64,000 nucleotides of DNA, from contig NZ_LMDK01000004.1 of the NCBI RefSeq assembly GCF_001425055.1, positions 1,573 through 65,572 on the forward strand, read 5' to 3'. The translations under genes and the position numbers were made by a program. The stretch's first letter is position 1. Each line of letters starts with the position of its first letter. Source of the DNA: Pelomonas sp. Root1237. Lineage in GTDB: Bacteria; Pseudomonadota; Gammaproteobacteria; Burkholderiales; Burkholderiaceae_C. The notes under the pieces are model-generated. The model was not told where the DNA came from, did not search any database, and saw nothing but the letters and a program-made list of their open reading frames with translations. Shown piece after piece: positions 35,319 through 43,772 of the stretch.

Positions 35319-37250
35319 ATGCACTCCATGCGTCCCTGCCCCTTGCCCCGCGCTCGTGCGGGGCTGAAGCTCGCCTTCCCGCTCGCCCTGATCGCCGCCT
35401 GGCCTGTTGCCGCGACCGCGACGCCCCTGGTGTCCAACCCCCTGGGTGCCTGCCTGGAAGCCAAGGTCGACACCTGGGACATCCGTCTGGCGACCTGCAA
35501 CGCCAGCGCCGCGCAGGACTTCAGCCTCACGCCGGTCAGCACGGGCAGCAGCATCTACACCCTCAAGAACGCGCAGGCCAATCTGTGCGTCTCCGCCACC
35601 GGCACCAGCTCCGGCTCGTTCGTGGAGCTGAACACCTGCCAGCCCACACAGACGGGCCAGCGCTTCTCGGTGGTGGCACTGGCGGGCGGCTCGACGGCCC
35701 AGCTCAAGCTGGCGGCCAACAACCTGTGCCTGACCGCGCCGACTCAACTGGCCCAGGTAGGCTTCTCGGTCGCGACCTGCAACACCGGCAATGCCAACCA
35801 GGCCTGGCGGCTCGCTGCGCCCACCCCGGCGCCTACGCCCGCACCGACTCCCGCACCCACCCCTGCGCCCACGCCGGCACCGACTCCCGCGCCTACCCCT
35901 GCACCGACACCTGCTCCCACGCCGGCACCCGCACCCGTCGAAACCAGCTTCACCGTCAGCACCGCCGAGATCGCCAATCCCGAGCGGGGCATGTACACCT
36001 GGGCCGCCGACAACCTGCTGCTGTGGACGCAGGCCGATGCCGACGCGCAGTTCCAGGCCGGCTACCGCGTTGTGTACGCCGCCGTGCGCCTGGACGCCTA
36101 TGCCAACACCACGCTGCCGGCCAGCCTGCTCACGCAGCTCACCAATGGATTCGCGATCGCGCGCCGTGCCGGCCTGAAGCTGGTGCCGCGCTTCCTCTAC
36201 AACTACCCGGCCAACGAGACCGAATACCAGAACGTGAAGGACGCGCCGCTGACGCGTGTGCTCGGCCACATCGACCAGCTCAAGCCGGTGCTGACGGCCA
36301 ATGCCGATGTCATCGCCTATCTGCAGGCCGGCTTCGTCGGCGCCTGGGGCGAGTGGCACACCTCGTCCAACAACCTCACCGCCGCCAGCCCGCGCACGCA
36401 GATCCGCGATGCGCTGCTGAATGCGCTGCCGACCGACCGCTTCCTGCAGCTGCGCTATCCGCCGTATCTGATGCAGTGGGCCTCGCAGGTGCCGAGCTGG
36501 CGCGACGGGTCGGCGGCCTCGCGCATCGGCGTGCACAACGACTGCTTCCTGGCCTCGGCCACCGACGTCGGCACCTACAGCGAGGACGCCGCAACGCGCC
36601 AGAACGAGCGTAACTACACCGCCTCGCTGTCACGCGTGGCCCCCTTCGGTGCGGAAACCTGCAACCCTGCCGACGAGGAAGGCGCGGTGCCGCGCAGCAG
36701 TTGCACCGACATCCTGGCCGAGGGCAAGCAGTTCGGCCTGACCTATCTGAACAACGACTACTACCGCGACCTCTTCCACACCAAGTGGGAGCAGCAGGGC
36801 TGCATGGCGGAGGTCAAGCGCAGCATGGGCTACCGCTTCGAACTCTCTACCCTGCGCCACAGCGCGGCCGTGACGGCCGGACAGTCGGGGGACCTGCTGC
36901 TGACGGTTCGCAACAGCGGCTGGGCGCGCGCCTTCAACCCGCGGGCGCTGCATCTGCTGCTCAAGCACAAGACGACGAGCGCCGTCGTCCGCATCGCGCT
37001 GACGGCCGTCGACCCGAGAGGCTGGCTGCCCAACAGCACCAGCACCGTGTCGGCGGGCTTCACCGTGCCGGCGGGAACGCCGACGGGCGCCTACGACGTG
37101 CTGCTTGCCCTGCCAGACGGCTCCGCATCGCTCAGTGCCGACGTGCGCTATAGCGTGCGCCCTGCCAATGCGGACAACACCGCCAAGGCCCAGGCCTGGG
37201 ATGCGGCGCTGGGCGCCTTCCGTGCCGGCACGACGCTGACCGTCCGTTGA
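35319..37250 (+). CDS. Secreted ricin-lectin/DUF4874-DUF4832 protein, putative polygalactosaminidase
   Basis: 643 residues. A signal region is followed by a ricin-type beta-trefoil (about 35-170; [28 protein letters not shown]). A Thr-Pro-Ala-Pro linker (about 168-207) precedes a DUF4874-like barrel ([25 protein letters not shown] with candidate Glu residues) and a C-terminal DUF4832-like beta domain. AGGAGA sits 7 bases before the ATG. The lectin could hold galactose-containing polymer while the barrel cleaves it. Hydrolase activity is inferred from fold and from two downstream spherulin-4 proteins, not shown by a known catalytic motif. Confidence 0.65.
   Translation: MHSMRPCPLPRARAGLKLAFPLALIAAWPVAATATPLVSNPLGACLEAKVDTWDIRLATCNASAAQDFSLTPVSTGSSIYTLKNAQANLCVSATGTSSGSFVELNTCQPTQTGQRFSVVALAGGSTAQLKLAANNLCLTAPTQLAQVGFSVATCNTGNANQAWRLAAPTPAPTPAPTPAPTPAPTPAPTPAPTPAPTPAPTPAPAPVETSFTVSTAEIANPERGMYTWAADNLLLWTQADADAQFQAGYRVVYAAVRLDAYANTTLPASLLTQLTNGFAIARRAGLKLVPRFLYNYPANETEYQNVKDAPLTRVLGHIDQLKPVLTANADVIAYLQAGFVGAWGEWHTSSNNLTAASPRTQIRDALLNALPTDRFLQLRYPPYLMQWASQVPSWRDGSAASRIGVHNDCFLASATDVGTYSEDAATRQNERNYTASLSRVAPFGAETCNPADEEGAVPRSSCTDILAEGKQFGLTYLNNDYYRDLFHTKWEQQGCMAEVKRSMGYRFELSTLRHSAAVTAGQSGDLLLTVRNSGWARAFNPRALHLLLKHKTTSAVVRIALTAVDPRGWLPNSTSTVSAGFTVPAGTPTGAYDVLLALPDGSASLSADVRYSVRPANADNTAKAQAWDAALGAFRAGTTLTVR
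35821..35938 (+). repeat. Thr-Pro-Ala-Pro linker repeat
   Basis: About twenty degenerate ACN-CCN-GCN-CCN units encode a flexible PTPA linker between the lectin and barrel domains. The repeat is at protein level with varied third bases, so it reflects selection for a linker rather than a DNA tandem array. Confidence 0.85.
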
Positions 37251-37273
37251 ACAACCTTCTCCAGGAGAAACGA

Positions 37274-38146
37274 ATGTCCAGTTTCCATATCAAGCTCGCC
37301 GCCGCGAGCCTGCTGACCCTAGGCGCCACGCTGGCCTGCGCCGCTCCGACCGGCTTCGGCATGGTGGCCTACTGGGGTGAAACCGCCAGCACCTATGGCG
37401 GCCAGATCCCCAGCGGGGCCTATGTCGTCATCAACCCCAATAGCGGCGCCACCGGCCTGAGCGGCAGCCAGGTCACCAACTGGAAGGCCGTCATCGCCAA
37501 CATCCGCGCCCAGGGCGGCAAGGTGCTGGGCTATGTGGCCACCGGCTACGACTACAACACCGCCGACGAACTGGCCCGCTACAACGCGATCAACGCCAAC
37601 CTGACCGCCTACAAGACGACGCTGGGCGGCGTGGATGGCTTCTTCTTCGACGAGGCCGCCTTCGACGACGCGGCGCTGACCGACACGCAGAAGTGCAATG
37701 GCACGCCGCCGAAGTTCAGCGCCGTGCGCGCCAAGATGGCGGCCACCGGCACCAGCGGCACAGTGGTGTGGAACGCCGGCTGGCCGGGCGCCAGCAGTTG
37801 CTTCGTCAACGCGGCCAGCTATGGCGAGCACCTCGTCATCTACGAGGCCAAGTACAGCGACTACGTGGCCGCGGCGAGCTGGCTCAACGGCGGCGTGCAG
37901 AGCCTCGCCGCATCGCTGGGCGTGAAGACCTGGCTGCTGGTGCACTCGGCCACCCAGGCCGAGATGCGCTTGACGCTCAAGGGCAGCGCGGCCAACTACG
38001 TCTACGCCACCAGCATGACCTACAACCCCAGCCTGCCCTGGGGCGGCCCGATCTGGAACTACACGCCGACCTACTGGGGCAACGAGGCGCTGAGCGGCTC
38101 GGAGCGTTGGTGCCTGAACAGCCTGAAGACCGGCGGCAGCTGCTGA
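37274..38146 (+). CDS. Secreted spherulin-4 (GH135/Sph3-like) glycosidase 1
   Basis: 290 residues from the ATG at 37274 (GGAGAA six bases upstream); a signal peptide ends near ACAAP. GFGMVAYWGE, AYVVINPNSGATG, GKVLGYVATGY and GVDGFFFDEAAFDDA are the sequence blocks of the spherulation-4 family, whose fungal member Sph3 (GH135) is an endo-alpha-1,4-N-acetylgalactosaminidase acting on galactosaminogalactan. The paired acidic residues in FFDEAAFDD are candidate catalytic groups. It lies 23 bases after the lectin gene and 14 before its paralogue. Confidence 0.78.
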   Translation: MSSFHIKLAAASLLTLGATLACAAPTGFGMVAYWGETASTYGGQIPSGAYVVINPNSGATGLSGSQVTNWKAVIANIRAQGGKVLGYVATGYDYNTADELARYNAINANLTAYKTTLGGVDGFFFDEAAFDDAALTDTQKCNGTPPKFSAVRAKMAATGTSGTVVWNAGWPGASSCFVNAASYGEHLVIYEAKYSDYVAAASWLNGGVQSLAASLGVKTWLLVHSATQAEMRLTLKGSAANYVYATSMTYNPSLPWGGPIWNYTPTYWGNEALSGSERWCLNSLKTGGSC

Positions 38147-38160
38147 GGAAAGGAAGGAAT

Positions 38161-39021
38161 ATGAAGCGTTTGAAAACCCTCATCGCTGCATTAGCCCTTG
38201 CAAGCGCGGCGCCCTTCGCGTCGGCCATCGAGATCATCGTGCCGGCGTACTTCTATCCGTCCTGGATGCCGTCGCTGAACGAGTGGCACCAGCTCACCTG
38301 GGCCGCCCAGCAGGGTGCGCAGGTCACGGCCATCATGAACCCGGGCAACGGGCCGGGCCTGGCCTCCAACAGCGACTACGTGGCCTCGGTCAACGAGTTC
38401 CGCGCCGCGGGTGGCAAGGTGATCGGCTATGTCTACACCTGCTATGGCGTCAACCACTGCACCTCGGAAGTGCCGCCGACACGCTCGACGGGCGAGGTGC
38501 TGGCGGACGCGCAGAAGTATGCGAACTGGTATGGCGTGGACGGCGTCTTCCTCGACGAAATGGCGACGCTGCCGGGCGCGCTGCCGTTCTATCAGACCGT
38601 CAGCAACAGCCTGCGCGCGGCGCATCCGGGCTGGGAGATCGTCGGCAACCCGGGCGTGACGCCAACTGCAGGCTACACGGCGCTGGCGAACACGCTGATG
38701 AGCTTTGAAGGCTCGTACAGCGACTTCATCAACGGTTCCTTCCTGAGCGGGCTGACGAACGCCGCGTCGACCGGTGCCATCGTCCACAGCGTGGCAACGG
38801 AGGCCCAGATGCTGCAAGTGATGGGCCTGGCCAGGCAGCATGGGCTGGGGGCGATCTACGTCACCGATGGGACGATGGCGAGCGGCAATCCGTATCTGCA
38901 TCTGCCGAGCTATTGGACGGCGGAGGTGGCGGCCGCGGCGGTGCCGGAGCCGGCGCAGGCCGGGATGCTGATGGCCGGGCTGGCCTTGATGGCCGGCATC
39001 GTGCGTCGGCGCCGTCGCTGA
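38161..39021 (+). CDS. Spherulin-4 (GH135-like) glycosidase 2 with PEP-CTERM tail
   Basis: 286 residues: signal peptide (ALALASAAPFASA), spherulin-4 blocks IIVPAYFYPSW, AIMNPGNGPG, GKVIGYVYTCYG and GVDGVFLDEMA, then VPEPAQAGMLMAGLALMAGI and terminal Arg residues, a PEP-CTERM sorting signal processed by an exosortase. It is a divergent paralogue of the upstream gene (GGAAGGAAT ribosome site). Unlike its partner it is probably routed to the cell surface or matrix. Last gene of the plus-strand operon. Confidence 0.8.
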   Translation: MKRLKTLIAALALASAAPFASAIEIIVPAYFYPSWMPSLNEWHQLTWAAQQGAQVTAIMNPGNGPGLASNSDYVASVNEFRAAGGKVIGYVYTCYGVNHCTSEVPPTRSTGEVLADAQKYANWYGVDGVFLDEMATLPGALPFYQTVSNSLRAAHPGWEIVGNPGVTPTAGYTALANTLMSFEGSYSDFINGSFLSGLTNAASTGAIVHSVATEAQMLQVMGLARQHGLGAIYVTDGTMASGNPYLHLPSYWTAEVAAAAVPEPAQAGMLMAGLALMAGIVRRRRR

Positions 39022-39029
39022 AGAGAAAA

Positions 39030-39059
39030 AGGGCGAGGCGCCTTTCGACGCCTCGCCCT
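39030..39059. terminator. Intrinsic terminator between the GH135-like gene and EF-G
   Basis: An 11-bp stem AGGGCGAGGCG/CGCCTCGCCCT with an 8-base loop lies between convergent stops. On the minus strand it is followed by TTTTTCTCTT, so it is a strong rho-independent terminator for the EF-G gene; it also lies just after the plus-strand operon and could serve both. Confidence 0.85.
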
Positions 39060-39063
39060 CTGC

Positions 39064-41079
39064 TTAGGCGGCCAAGGCCGCGATGCTCTTCGGCGCCTCG
39101 GCGTAGTGGCCCAACTGCATCGTGAACTGCGCGCGACCTGAGCTGATCGCGCGCAGATGCCCGATGTAGCCGAACATCTGCTCCAGCGGCACCTCGGCGC
39201 TGAGCACGACGGCGTTGCCACGTGCATCCTGGCCATGCACATGGCCACGCCGGCGCAGCAGGTCGCCGATGACGTCGCCGAGATAGTCGGCCGGCGTGAT
39301 GACCTCGACGGCCATCACCGGCTCCAGCACCACGGGCGAAGCCTTCATCACCGCCTCGCGCAGCGCCGCCGCCGCCGCCAGCTCGAAGGCCAGCGCCGAC
39401 GAGTCGCGCACGTGGTGGCTGCCGTCTACCAGCGTCGCCTCGAAGTCCACCAGCGGATAGCCCGCGAACGGGCCAGACTGTGCGGCGCGGCGGATGCCAG
39501 CCTCCACCGCCGGGATGAACTCGCGCGGGATCGCGCCGCCCACCACCGTGTTCTCGAAGCGGATGCCCGTGCCCCGCGGCAGCGGCGCCACGCGCAGCGT
39601 CAGCTCGGCGAACTGGCCGGGGCCGCCGCTTTGCTTGCGGTGCAGATGGCGCACCTCGGCCGTGCCCGCGATGGTCTCGCGATAGGCGACCTGGGGTCGG
39701 CCGACCTGCACCTCGACGCCAAAGCGCGCACGCAGCTTCTCGATGGACACCTCGAGCTGAAGCTCACCCATGCCGGACAACAGCGTCTGGCCCGAATCCG
39801 GGTCCTGGCGCAGTCGCAGTGACGGGTCTTCGCGGACAAGCATGCCCAGGCCCTTCGAGAGGGCCGCAGCATCGGCCTGCTTGCGTGGCTCGATGGCGAC
39901 GTCGATGACCGCCTCGGGCACAACGATGCTTTCCAGCACCGCGGCGTCCTTGCGCTCAGCCAGCGTGTGGCCGGTCAGCACCTCCTTCAGACCGACGACG
40001 CCCGCGATATCGCCCGCGACGAGTTCGTCGCGCTCGACGCGCTGGTCCGCATGGATCTCGTACAGGCGCGACACGCGCTCGGCCTTGCCGGTGCTGGCGT
40101 TGAACACCGTATCGCCGCGCTTGAGCTTGCCGCTGTAGACGCGCACGAACACCATCGCGCCGTGGTCATCGGCGGTCAGCTTGAAAGCGAGAGCAGACAG
40201 TGGACCTTCGGCCGCCGCAGCGGCTGGCCCTTCGCCAGGGCTGGGCAGGTAGGCGACGACGGCGTCCAGCAGCGGCTCGACACCACGGTTGCGGAAGGCC
40301 GAGCCGGCCAGCACGGGTACGAAAGCGCCCGCGATCGTGCCGCGGCGCAGGGCCGCACGCACATCGTCCAAAGGCAACTCGTCGCCGCGCAGCCAGGCAT
40401 CCAGCAACGCGTCGCCCTGTTCGGCAGCGGCTTCCAGCAGGCGCGCACGCGCGGCCTCGGCGGCGCTTTGCAGCTCCGGCGGGATGGCTTGGACACGCGG
40501 CGGTGCCGAGGCGTCGTCGCGGTCCCAGACCAGGGCCTGCATCGTCAGCAGATCGACCACGCCACGGAAGTCGCCTTCCGCGCCGATGGGCAGCTGCAGC
40601 GGCAGTGCGCGCACGCCCAGGCGTTCCTGCAGGGATGCGACGACGCGCAGGAAGTCCGCGCCGACGCGGTCCAGCTTGTTGATGAAGGCCAGGCGCGGCA
40701 CGCGGTACTCGTCCGCGAGGCGCCAGTTGGTCTCGGTCTGCGGTTCGACGCCGGCCACGCCGTCGAAGACGACGACGGCGCCGTCCAGCACGCGCAGGGA
40801 GCGGCGCACCTCGATGTTGAAGTCGATGTGCCCGGGCGTGTCGATCAGGTTGATCTGCGTGCCCTGCCAGTGCACGGTGGTAGCCGCGCTGTGGATGGTG
40901 ATGCCGCGTGCGCGTTCCTGGGGGTCGAAGTCCATCGTCGTGTTGCCGTCGTTGACGTCGCCGATGCGATGGTTTTCGCCCGTGTAGAACAGGATGCGTT
41001 CGGTGGTCGTGGTCTTGCCAGCGTCGACGTGGGCGATGACGCCGATGTTGCGCAGGTTGCGGAAGTTATTCGAGTTCAT
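39064..41079 (-). CDS. fusA: Elongation factor G, second (divergent) type
   Basis: 671 residues, shorter than typical EF-G (~700). GTP motifs: [16 protein letters not shown] (G1), [12 protein letters not shown] (G2), [10 protein letters not shown] (G3), [10 protein letters not shown] (G4). Domains II-V follow, ending [20 protein letters not shown]. It catalyses ribosomal translocation or recycling. It stands alone, without rpsL/rpsG/tuf, as expected of a secondary EF-G rather than the str-operon copy. A leader with peptide and terminator hairpin lies upstream. Start has GGAA 6 bases away. Confidence 0.9.
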   Translation of the reverse strand: MNSNNFRNLRNIGVIAHVDAGKTTTTERILFYTGENHRIGDVNDGNTTMDFDPQERARGITIHSAATTVHWQGTQINLIDTPGHIDFNIEVRRSLRVLDGAVVVFDGVAGVEPQTETNWRLADEYRVPRLAFINKLDRVGADFLRVVASLQERLGVRALPLQLPIGAEGDFRGVVDLLTMQALVWDRDDASAPPRVQAIPPELQSAAEAARARLLEAAAEQGDALLDAWLRGDELPLDDVRAALRRGTIAGAFVPVLAGSAFRNRGVEPLLDAVVAYLPSPGEGPAAAAAEGPLSALAFKLTADDHGAMVFVRVYSGKLKRGDTVFNASTGKAERVSRLYEIHADQRVERDELVAGDIAGVVGLKEVLTGHTLAERKDAAVLESIVVPEAVIDVAIEPRKQADAAALSKGLGMLVREDPSLRLRQDPDSGQTLLSGMGELQLEVSIEKLRARFGVEVQVGRPQVAYRETIAGTAEVRHLHRKQSGGPGQFAELTLRVAPLPRGTGIRFENTVVGGAIPREFIPAVEAGIRRAAQSGPFAGYPLVDFEATLVDGSHHVRDSSALAFELAAAAALREAVMKASPVVLEPVMAVEVITPADYLGDVIGDLLRRRGHVHGQDARGNAVVLSAEVPLEQMFGYIGHLRAISSGRAQFTMQLGHYAEAPKSIAALAA

Positions 41080-41134
41080 GGTGATTCCAGATGCGGTGAC
41101 TGTTGCCAGCCCCCGGTGGAACCACCTGGCAGGG

Positions 41135-41242
41135 CTAGCGCAAAGGCAGGACGCCGAAGCGCACGAGCGACGAGCAGGACTCAGCCGCGCTCCGGCGCTC
41201 GGGAATCGTGGCGATCAACTTGTCGAAGGTGCGGGTGCGCAT
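41135..41242 (-). CDS. Small ORF between the attenuator and EF-G (35 aa)
   Basis: The minus strand reads [20 protein letters not shown] and ends VRFGVLPLR, 35 codons, between the terminator hairpin and the EF-G start 56 bases beyond its stop. Basic and not recognised. It may be a translated part of the leader or chance. Evidence is position only. Confidence 0.35.
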   Translation of the reverse strand: MRTRTFDKLIATIPERRSAAESCSSLVRFGVLPLR

Positions 41243-41259
41243 GGTTGAACTCAGATCAG

Positions 41260-41297
41260 AAAAACAAAACCCCGGAGGGACGAACCTGCCGGGGTTT
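41260..41297 (-). terminator. Attenuator-like terminator in the EF-G leader
   Basis: On the minus strand, AAACCCCGG (41297-41289) pairs with CCGGGGTTT (41275-41267), followed by TTTTGTTTTT: a textbook rho-independent terminator placed upstream, not downstream, of EF-G. A second hairpin CGGAAGGC/GCCTTCCG lies just before it at 41306-41326. With the leader peptide at 41346-41387 this is the layout of a translation-controlled attenuator. Confidence 0.7.
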
Positions 41298-41345
41298 GGA
41301 TTGACCGGAAGGCTTGGCGCCTTCCGAACACGGTCGAAGGGGCGC

Positions 41346-41387
41346 TCAGGTGTCGAGGCGGGCTTGGATCGTGTGGTTGAACTTCAT
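41346..41387 (-). CDS. Putative leader peptide MKFNHTIQARLDT
   Basis: A 13-codon open frame on the minus strand ends 20 bases before the first leader hairpin. Its ribosome site is weak (no purine-rich stretch). Translating ribosomes here could change which hairpins form in the EF-G leader. The order peptide, hairpin, terminator, small ORF, EF-G is what is seen; regulation is inference. Confidence 0.45.
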   Translation of the reverse strand: MKFNHTIQARLDT

Positions 41388-41923
41388 GATGGGTGGATTG
41401 TGTTGCAGCCCGCGAGGCCTTGGTGCTTGTGGGGAGATGTGGCGGTGCGGCGGTGGACTTCTCAGCTGCAGCGGCACGGCTGCCGCAGGCTGTGTTCACG
41501 TCCATGTGCTCCGAGGCTGAACAGGCGTGGCGCTGGATGGGACGCTCGTCCATACGCGGTGGCCTAAGGAGGCGGGGCGGCTTTCGCAGCATGCGGTGTT
41601 GGACGTCGGCGCCCTGCACGGATAGAAGCTCGCTCGAGTACAAGCTCGAGGCCCCACTGTTCCTGACCTCAGATCAATCTTGCCGGCCACCCCATCGGAT
41701 GCCGAAATCAGATCCCGCTGTGATGCGAAAGATTGACAGTGAAGTCCGCATATAAGCAGGCATTAGGATTACGCAGCTCGGGCTCGAACGCCAAGAGCCC
41801 AGCAGACCGTGCTCGAGATCGAATGCAACGTCCGATCTGCGTCGATGGGTGCCGGCGCGACGTGTCGATCTGTACTTATGGCATGCATGCGCGAACATGA
41901 GAGACCGGGATGGCCGAGTGCGG
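41388..41923. other. Intergenic region between the EF-G leader and araC
   Basis: 536 bases without a convincing gene on either strand. GC falls towards 41700-41760 (AAAGATTGACAGTG, CGCATATAAGCAGG). The promoter for the EF-G leader should be on the minus strand here but no well-spaced -35/-10 pair is clear. A small inverted repeat (CTCGAGTACAAGCTCGAG) lies at about 41632-41649. Confidence 0.5.
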
Positions 41924-42820
41924 CTACAACGAGACATCGAACTGACGGCGGAATTCGCCTGGCGTGCAGCCTTCGATGCTGCGAAAGAACTTGATGAAGT
42001 TGGTCGCCTCGTCGAAGCCAAGCCGCTGCGCGATGGCGGAAATCGGCATCTTCGTGTGCACGAGCAGGCGCTTGGCTTCCAGCGCAAGGCGCGAGGCGAT
42101 CAAGGCCTTCGCGCCGACGCCAGCCACCGCACTGCAGATGCGAGTGAGCGTCTTCTCGGAACATCCCATGGCATTTGCGTAGCGCGAAACGTGACGCCAT
42201 TGATGCACGTTCTCGTCCAGAAGCCGTTTGAATAGACGGAAGCGCTCCGGCGCGTCGGACGCCGTTCCGGCGGATCGCTGTTGCTCGGCATGAAAGATGT
42301 GCAGCCGCGTCACCAGCGTTGTCAGTTCACTCTGGAGCAGCCAGTTCAGCAGCGGTTGCCGGGCGTCGAGCGCGCACTCCTCCTTCAGGCGCGCGAGCGT
42401 GTCGGCCAAAAACCGACCCGTCGACCGGTCGAGGCTCAGATTGCCAGGAAGCCCATCGACCAGTTCAGGCATCTGAAGGCGCTCCTCGCCTTGCGAAGCC
42501 TGCAAAAGCTCGGGTCGGAACAGCAGGAGGTTCGCATCCCAACGGCTTCCCGGCCCGAAGCGGTGAACCTGCCCGGGCCGAATGGTCAGCAGCGAACCGC
42601 CGCCACACTCGATGTGGCTGAAGTCCACCACGGCGCGGCATATTCCACGTCTGACGTGCACGAACATGTGAAAGTCGTAGCGGTGGTAGCGCTGCAGGTG
42701 GGCTCGGGACACCCTCCGTCTCAGGTCCGACATCGAGAAGACCTCGAGATCCAGCGCCCTCTCGGCCGAGGGCTGATATCGGACCTGCTCGACATCGATG
42801 GGTCTAGTTCCGCGCGGCAT
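41924..42820 (-). CDS. AraC-family transcriptional regulator
   Basis: 298 residues. The N-terminal part is cupin-like (SLLTIRPGQVHRFGPG). The C-terminal double HTH reads YANAMGCSEKTLTRICSAV and ISAIAQRLGFDEATNFIKFF, ending GCTPGEFRRQFD. It is divergent from the SnoaL-like gene with 143 bases between, so it may control it. Codon use is less GC-biased than in most neighbours. Effector unknown. Confidence 0.85.
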   Translation of the reverse strand: MPRGTRPIDVEQVRYQPSAERALDLEVFSMSDLRRRVSRAHLQRYHRYDFHMFVHVRRGICRAVVDFSHIECGGGSLLTIRPGQVHRFGPGSRWDANLLLFRPELLQASQGEERLQMPELVDGLPGNLSLDRSTGRFLADTLARLKEECALDARQPLLNWLLQSELTTLVTRLHIFHAEQQRSAGTASDAPERFRLFKRLLDENVHQWRHVSRYANAMGCSEKTLTRICSAVAGVGAKALIASRLALEAKRLLVHTKMPISAIAQRLGFDEATNFIKFFRSIEGCTPGEFRRQFDVSL

Positions 42821-42963
42821 CGATCCATTGTCCGATATTCACCATTTCGGCAACCGACTTTGATCGTGTCGAACACGCCGGCAACTCGAACAATACGAGA
42901 CCGCGGGCACGGGGCGGCCACCATGCTCCGGCTCCCATCCTGATAGACAGTCCGAGGCGACCG

Positions 42964-43389
42964 ATGCAAACCACAAACCGACAGTTCATGGCTCGCTTCG
43001 TGGAGTTCATCAACACCGCGGACCCGCGGCTCGCCACAGAATTGGTTTCCCCTGACGCCGTGTTTCAGGTTCCGGGGCGCGCCGAACCCGTGCACGGGCC
43101 ACAAGGCTACCTGGAGATCATCGGGATGATGCGCGGCGGATTCCCCGATATCCAGTGGACTCTTGAGGAAACCGTCGTCGAAGGTAACGTGATCGCGGCG
43201 CGATTCACGATGCGCGGGACGCAGCGCGGAGCCTTCTTCGGCGTGCCTCCCACCGGCAAGACGATTGCCGTGCAAGCGCTGAACATCTACCGGCTTTCGA
43301 CCGGGAAGATCGTCTCCGAAGTGGGGCAGCCGGACCTGCTCGGACTGATGCAGCAGATCGGCGGGTTGCCGGTTCCTGAGAGCCTGTGA
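42964..43389 (+). CDS. SnoaL-like (NTF2-fold) protein
   Basis: 141 residues: FMARFVEFINTADPRLATEL, GPQGYLEIIGMMRGGFPDIQ and FGVPPTGKTIAVQALNIYR match the SnoaL-like polyketide-cyclase/ester-cyclase family of small NTF2-fold proteins. Often co-regulated by a neighbouring AraC protein; enzymatic function here unknown. Confidence 0.75.
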   Translation: MQTTNRQFMARFVEFINTADPRLATELVSPDAVFQVPGRAEPVHGPQGYLEIIGMMRGGFPDIQWTLEETVVEGNVIAARFTMRGTQRGAFFGVPPTGKTIAVQALNIYRLSTGKIVSEVGQPDLLGLMQQIGGLPVPESL

Positions 43390-43772
43390 GTGCCGTTTGC
43401 ATCGACCTCCGGTACAGGCAGTAGTGCGCCGCCGTCGCTCTACAAGTTCGATCGCACGAACTGGCCGCTGCTCATCTCTTCCGAGGCTGGCCGGCATCCT
43501 GGTGGCATCTGCGGCGTCTCGGTCTATGGCTCAGGCGCGACTACGAAGGTCGCCTTCCGTGTGTCCGGCACGTGAGGAGGCGTGGGCTGGGTGCAGATGG
43601 TGATGCGCTCGGCCACAGCCGGCGCCACGTGTCAGGAAGTTGGCAGATCGATTACAACTTCACCGACCATCTACGGCCGCGTGTTCATATCTCGGCCGAG
43701 GGCGTGACTACAACTACTGAGTCTTGCCGCGACAACATTGCGAAAAGACATATTTCATCCAAGAGGAAACGA
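43390..43772. other. Intergenic region before the lipoprotein gene
   Basis: 383 bases. A short open frame from 43390 (MPFASTSGTGSSAPP, 61 codons) has no ribosome site or recognisable domain and is not called. The last 60 bases are AT-richer and hold GAGGAAA before the 43773 ATG; TTGCCG at 43724-43729 with GACATA 17 bases on is a weak promoter candidate. Confidence 0.4.

Noticed and set aside
35821-35938. Possible CRISPR or DNA tandem array
   Set aside because: Units are 12 bases without unique spacers and encode a PTPA protein linker in frame; no cas genes are present.
41251-41643. A 130-codon minus-strand frame across the EF-G leader
   Set aside because: It reads through the terminator and both hairpins and lacks a ribosome site; the short leader peptide in another frame is the better reading.
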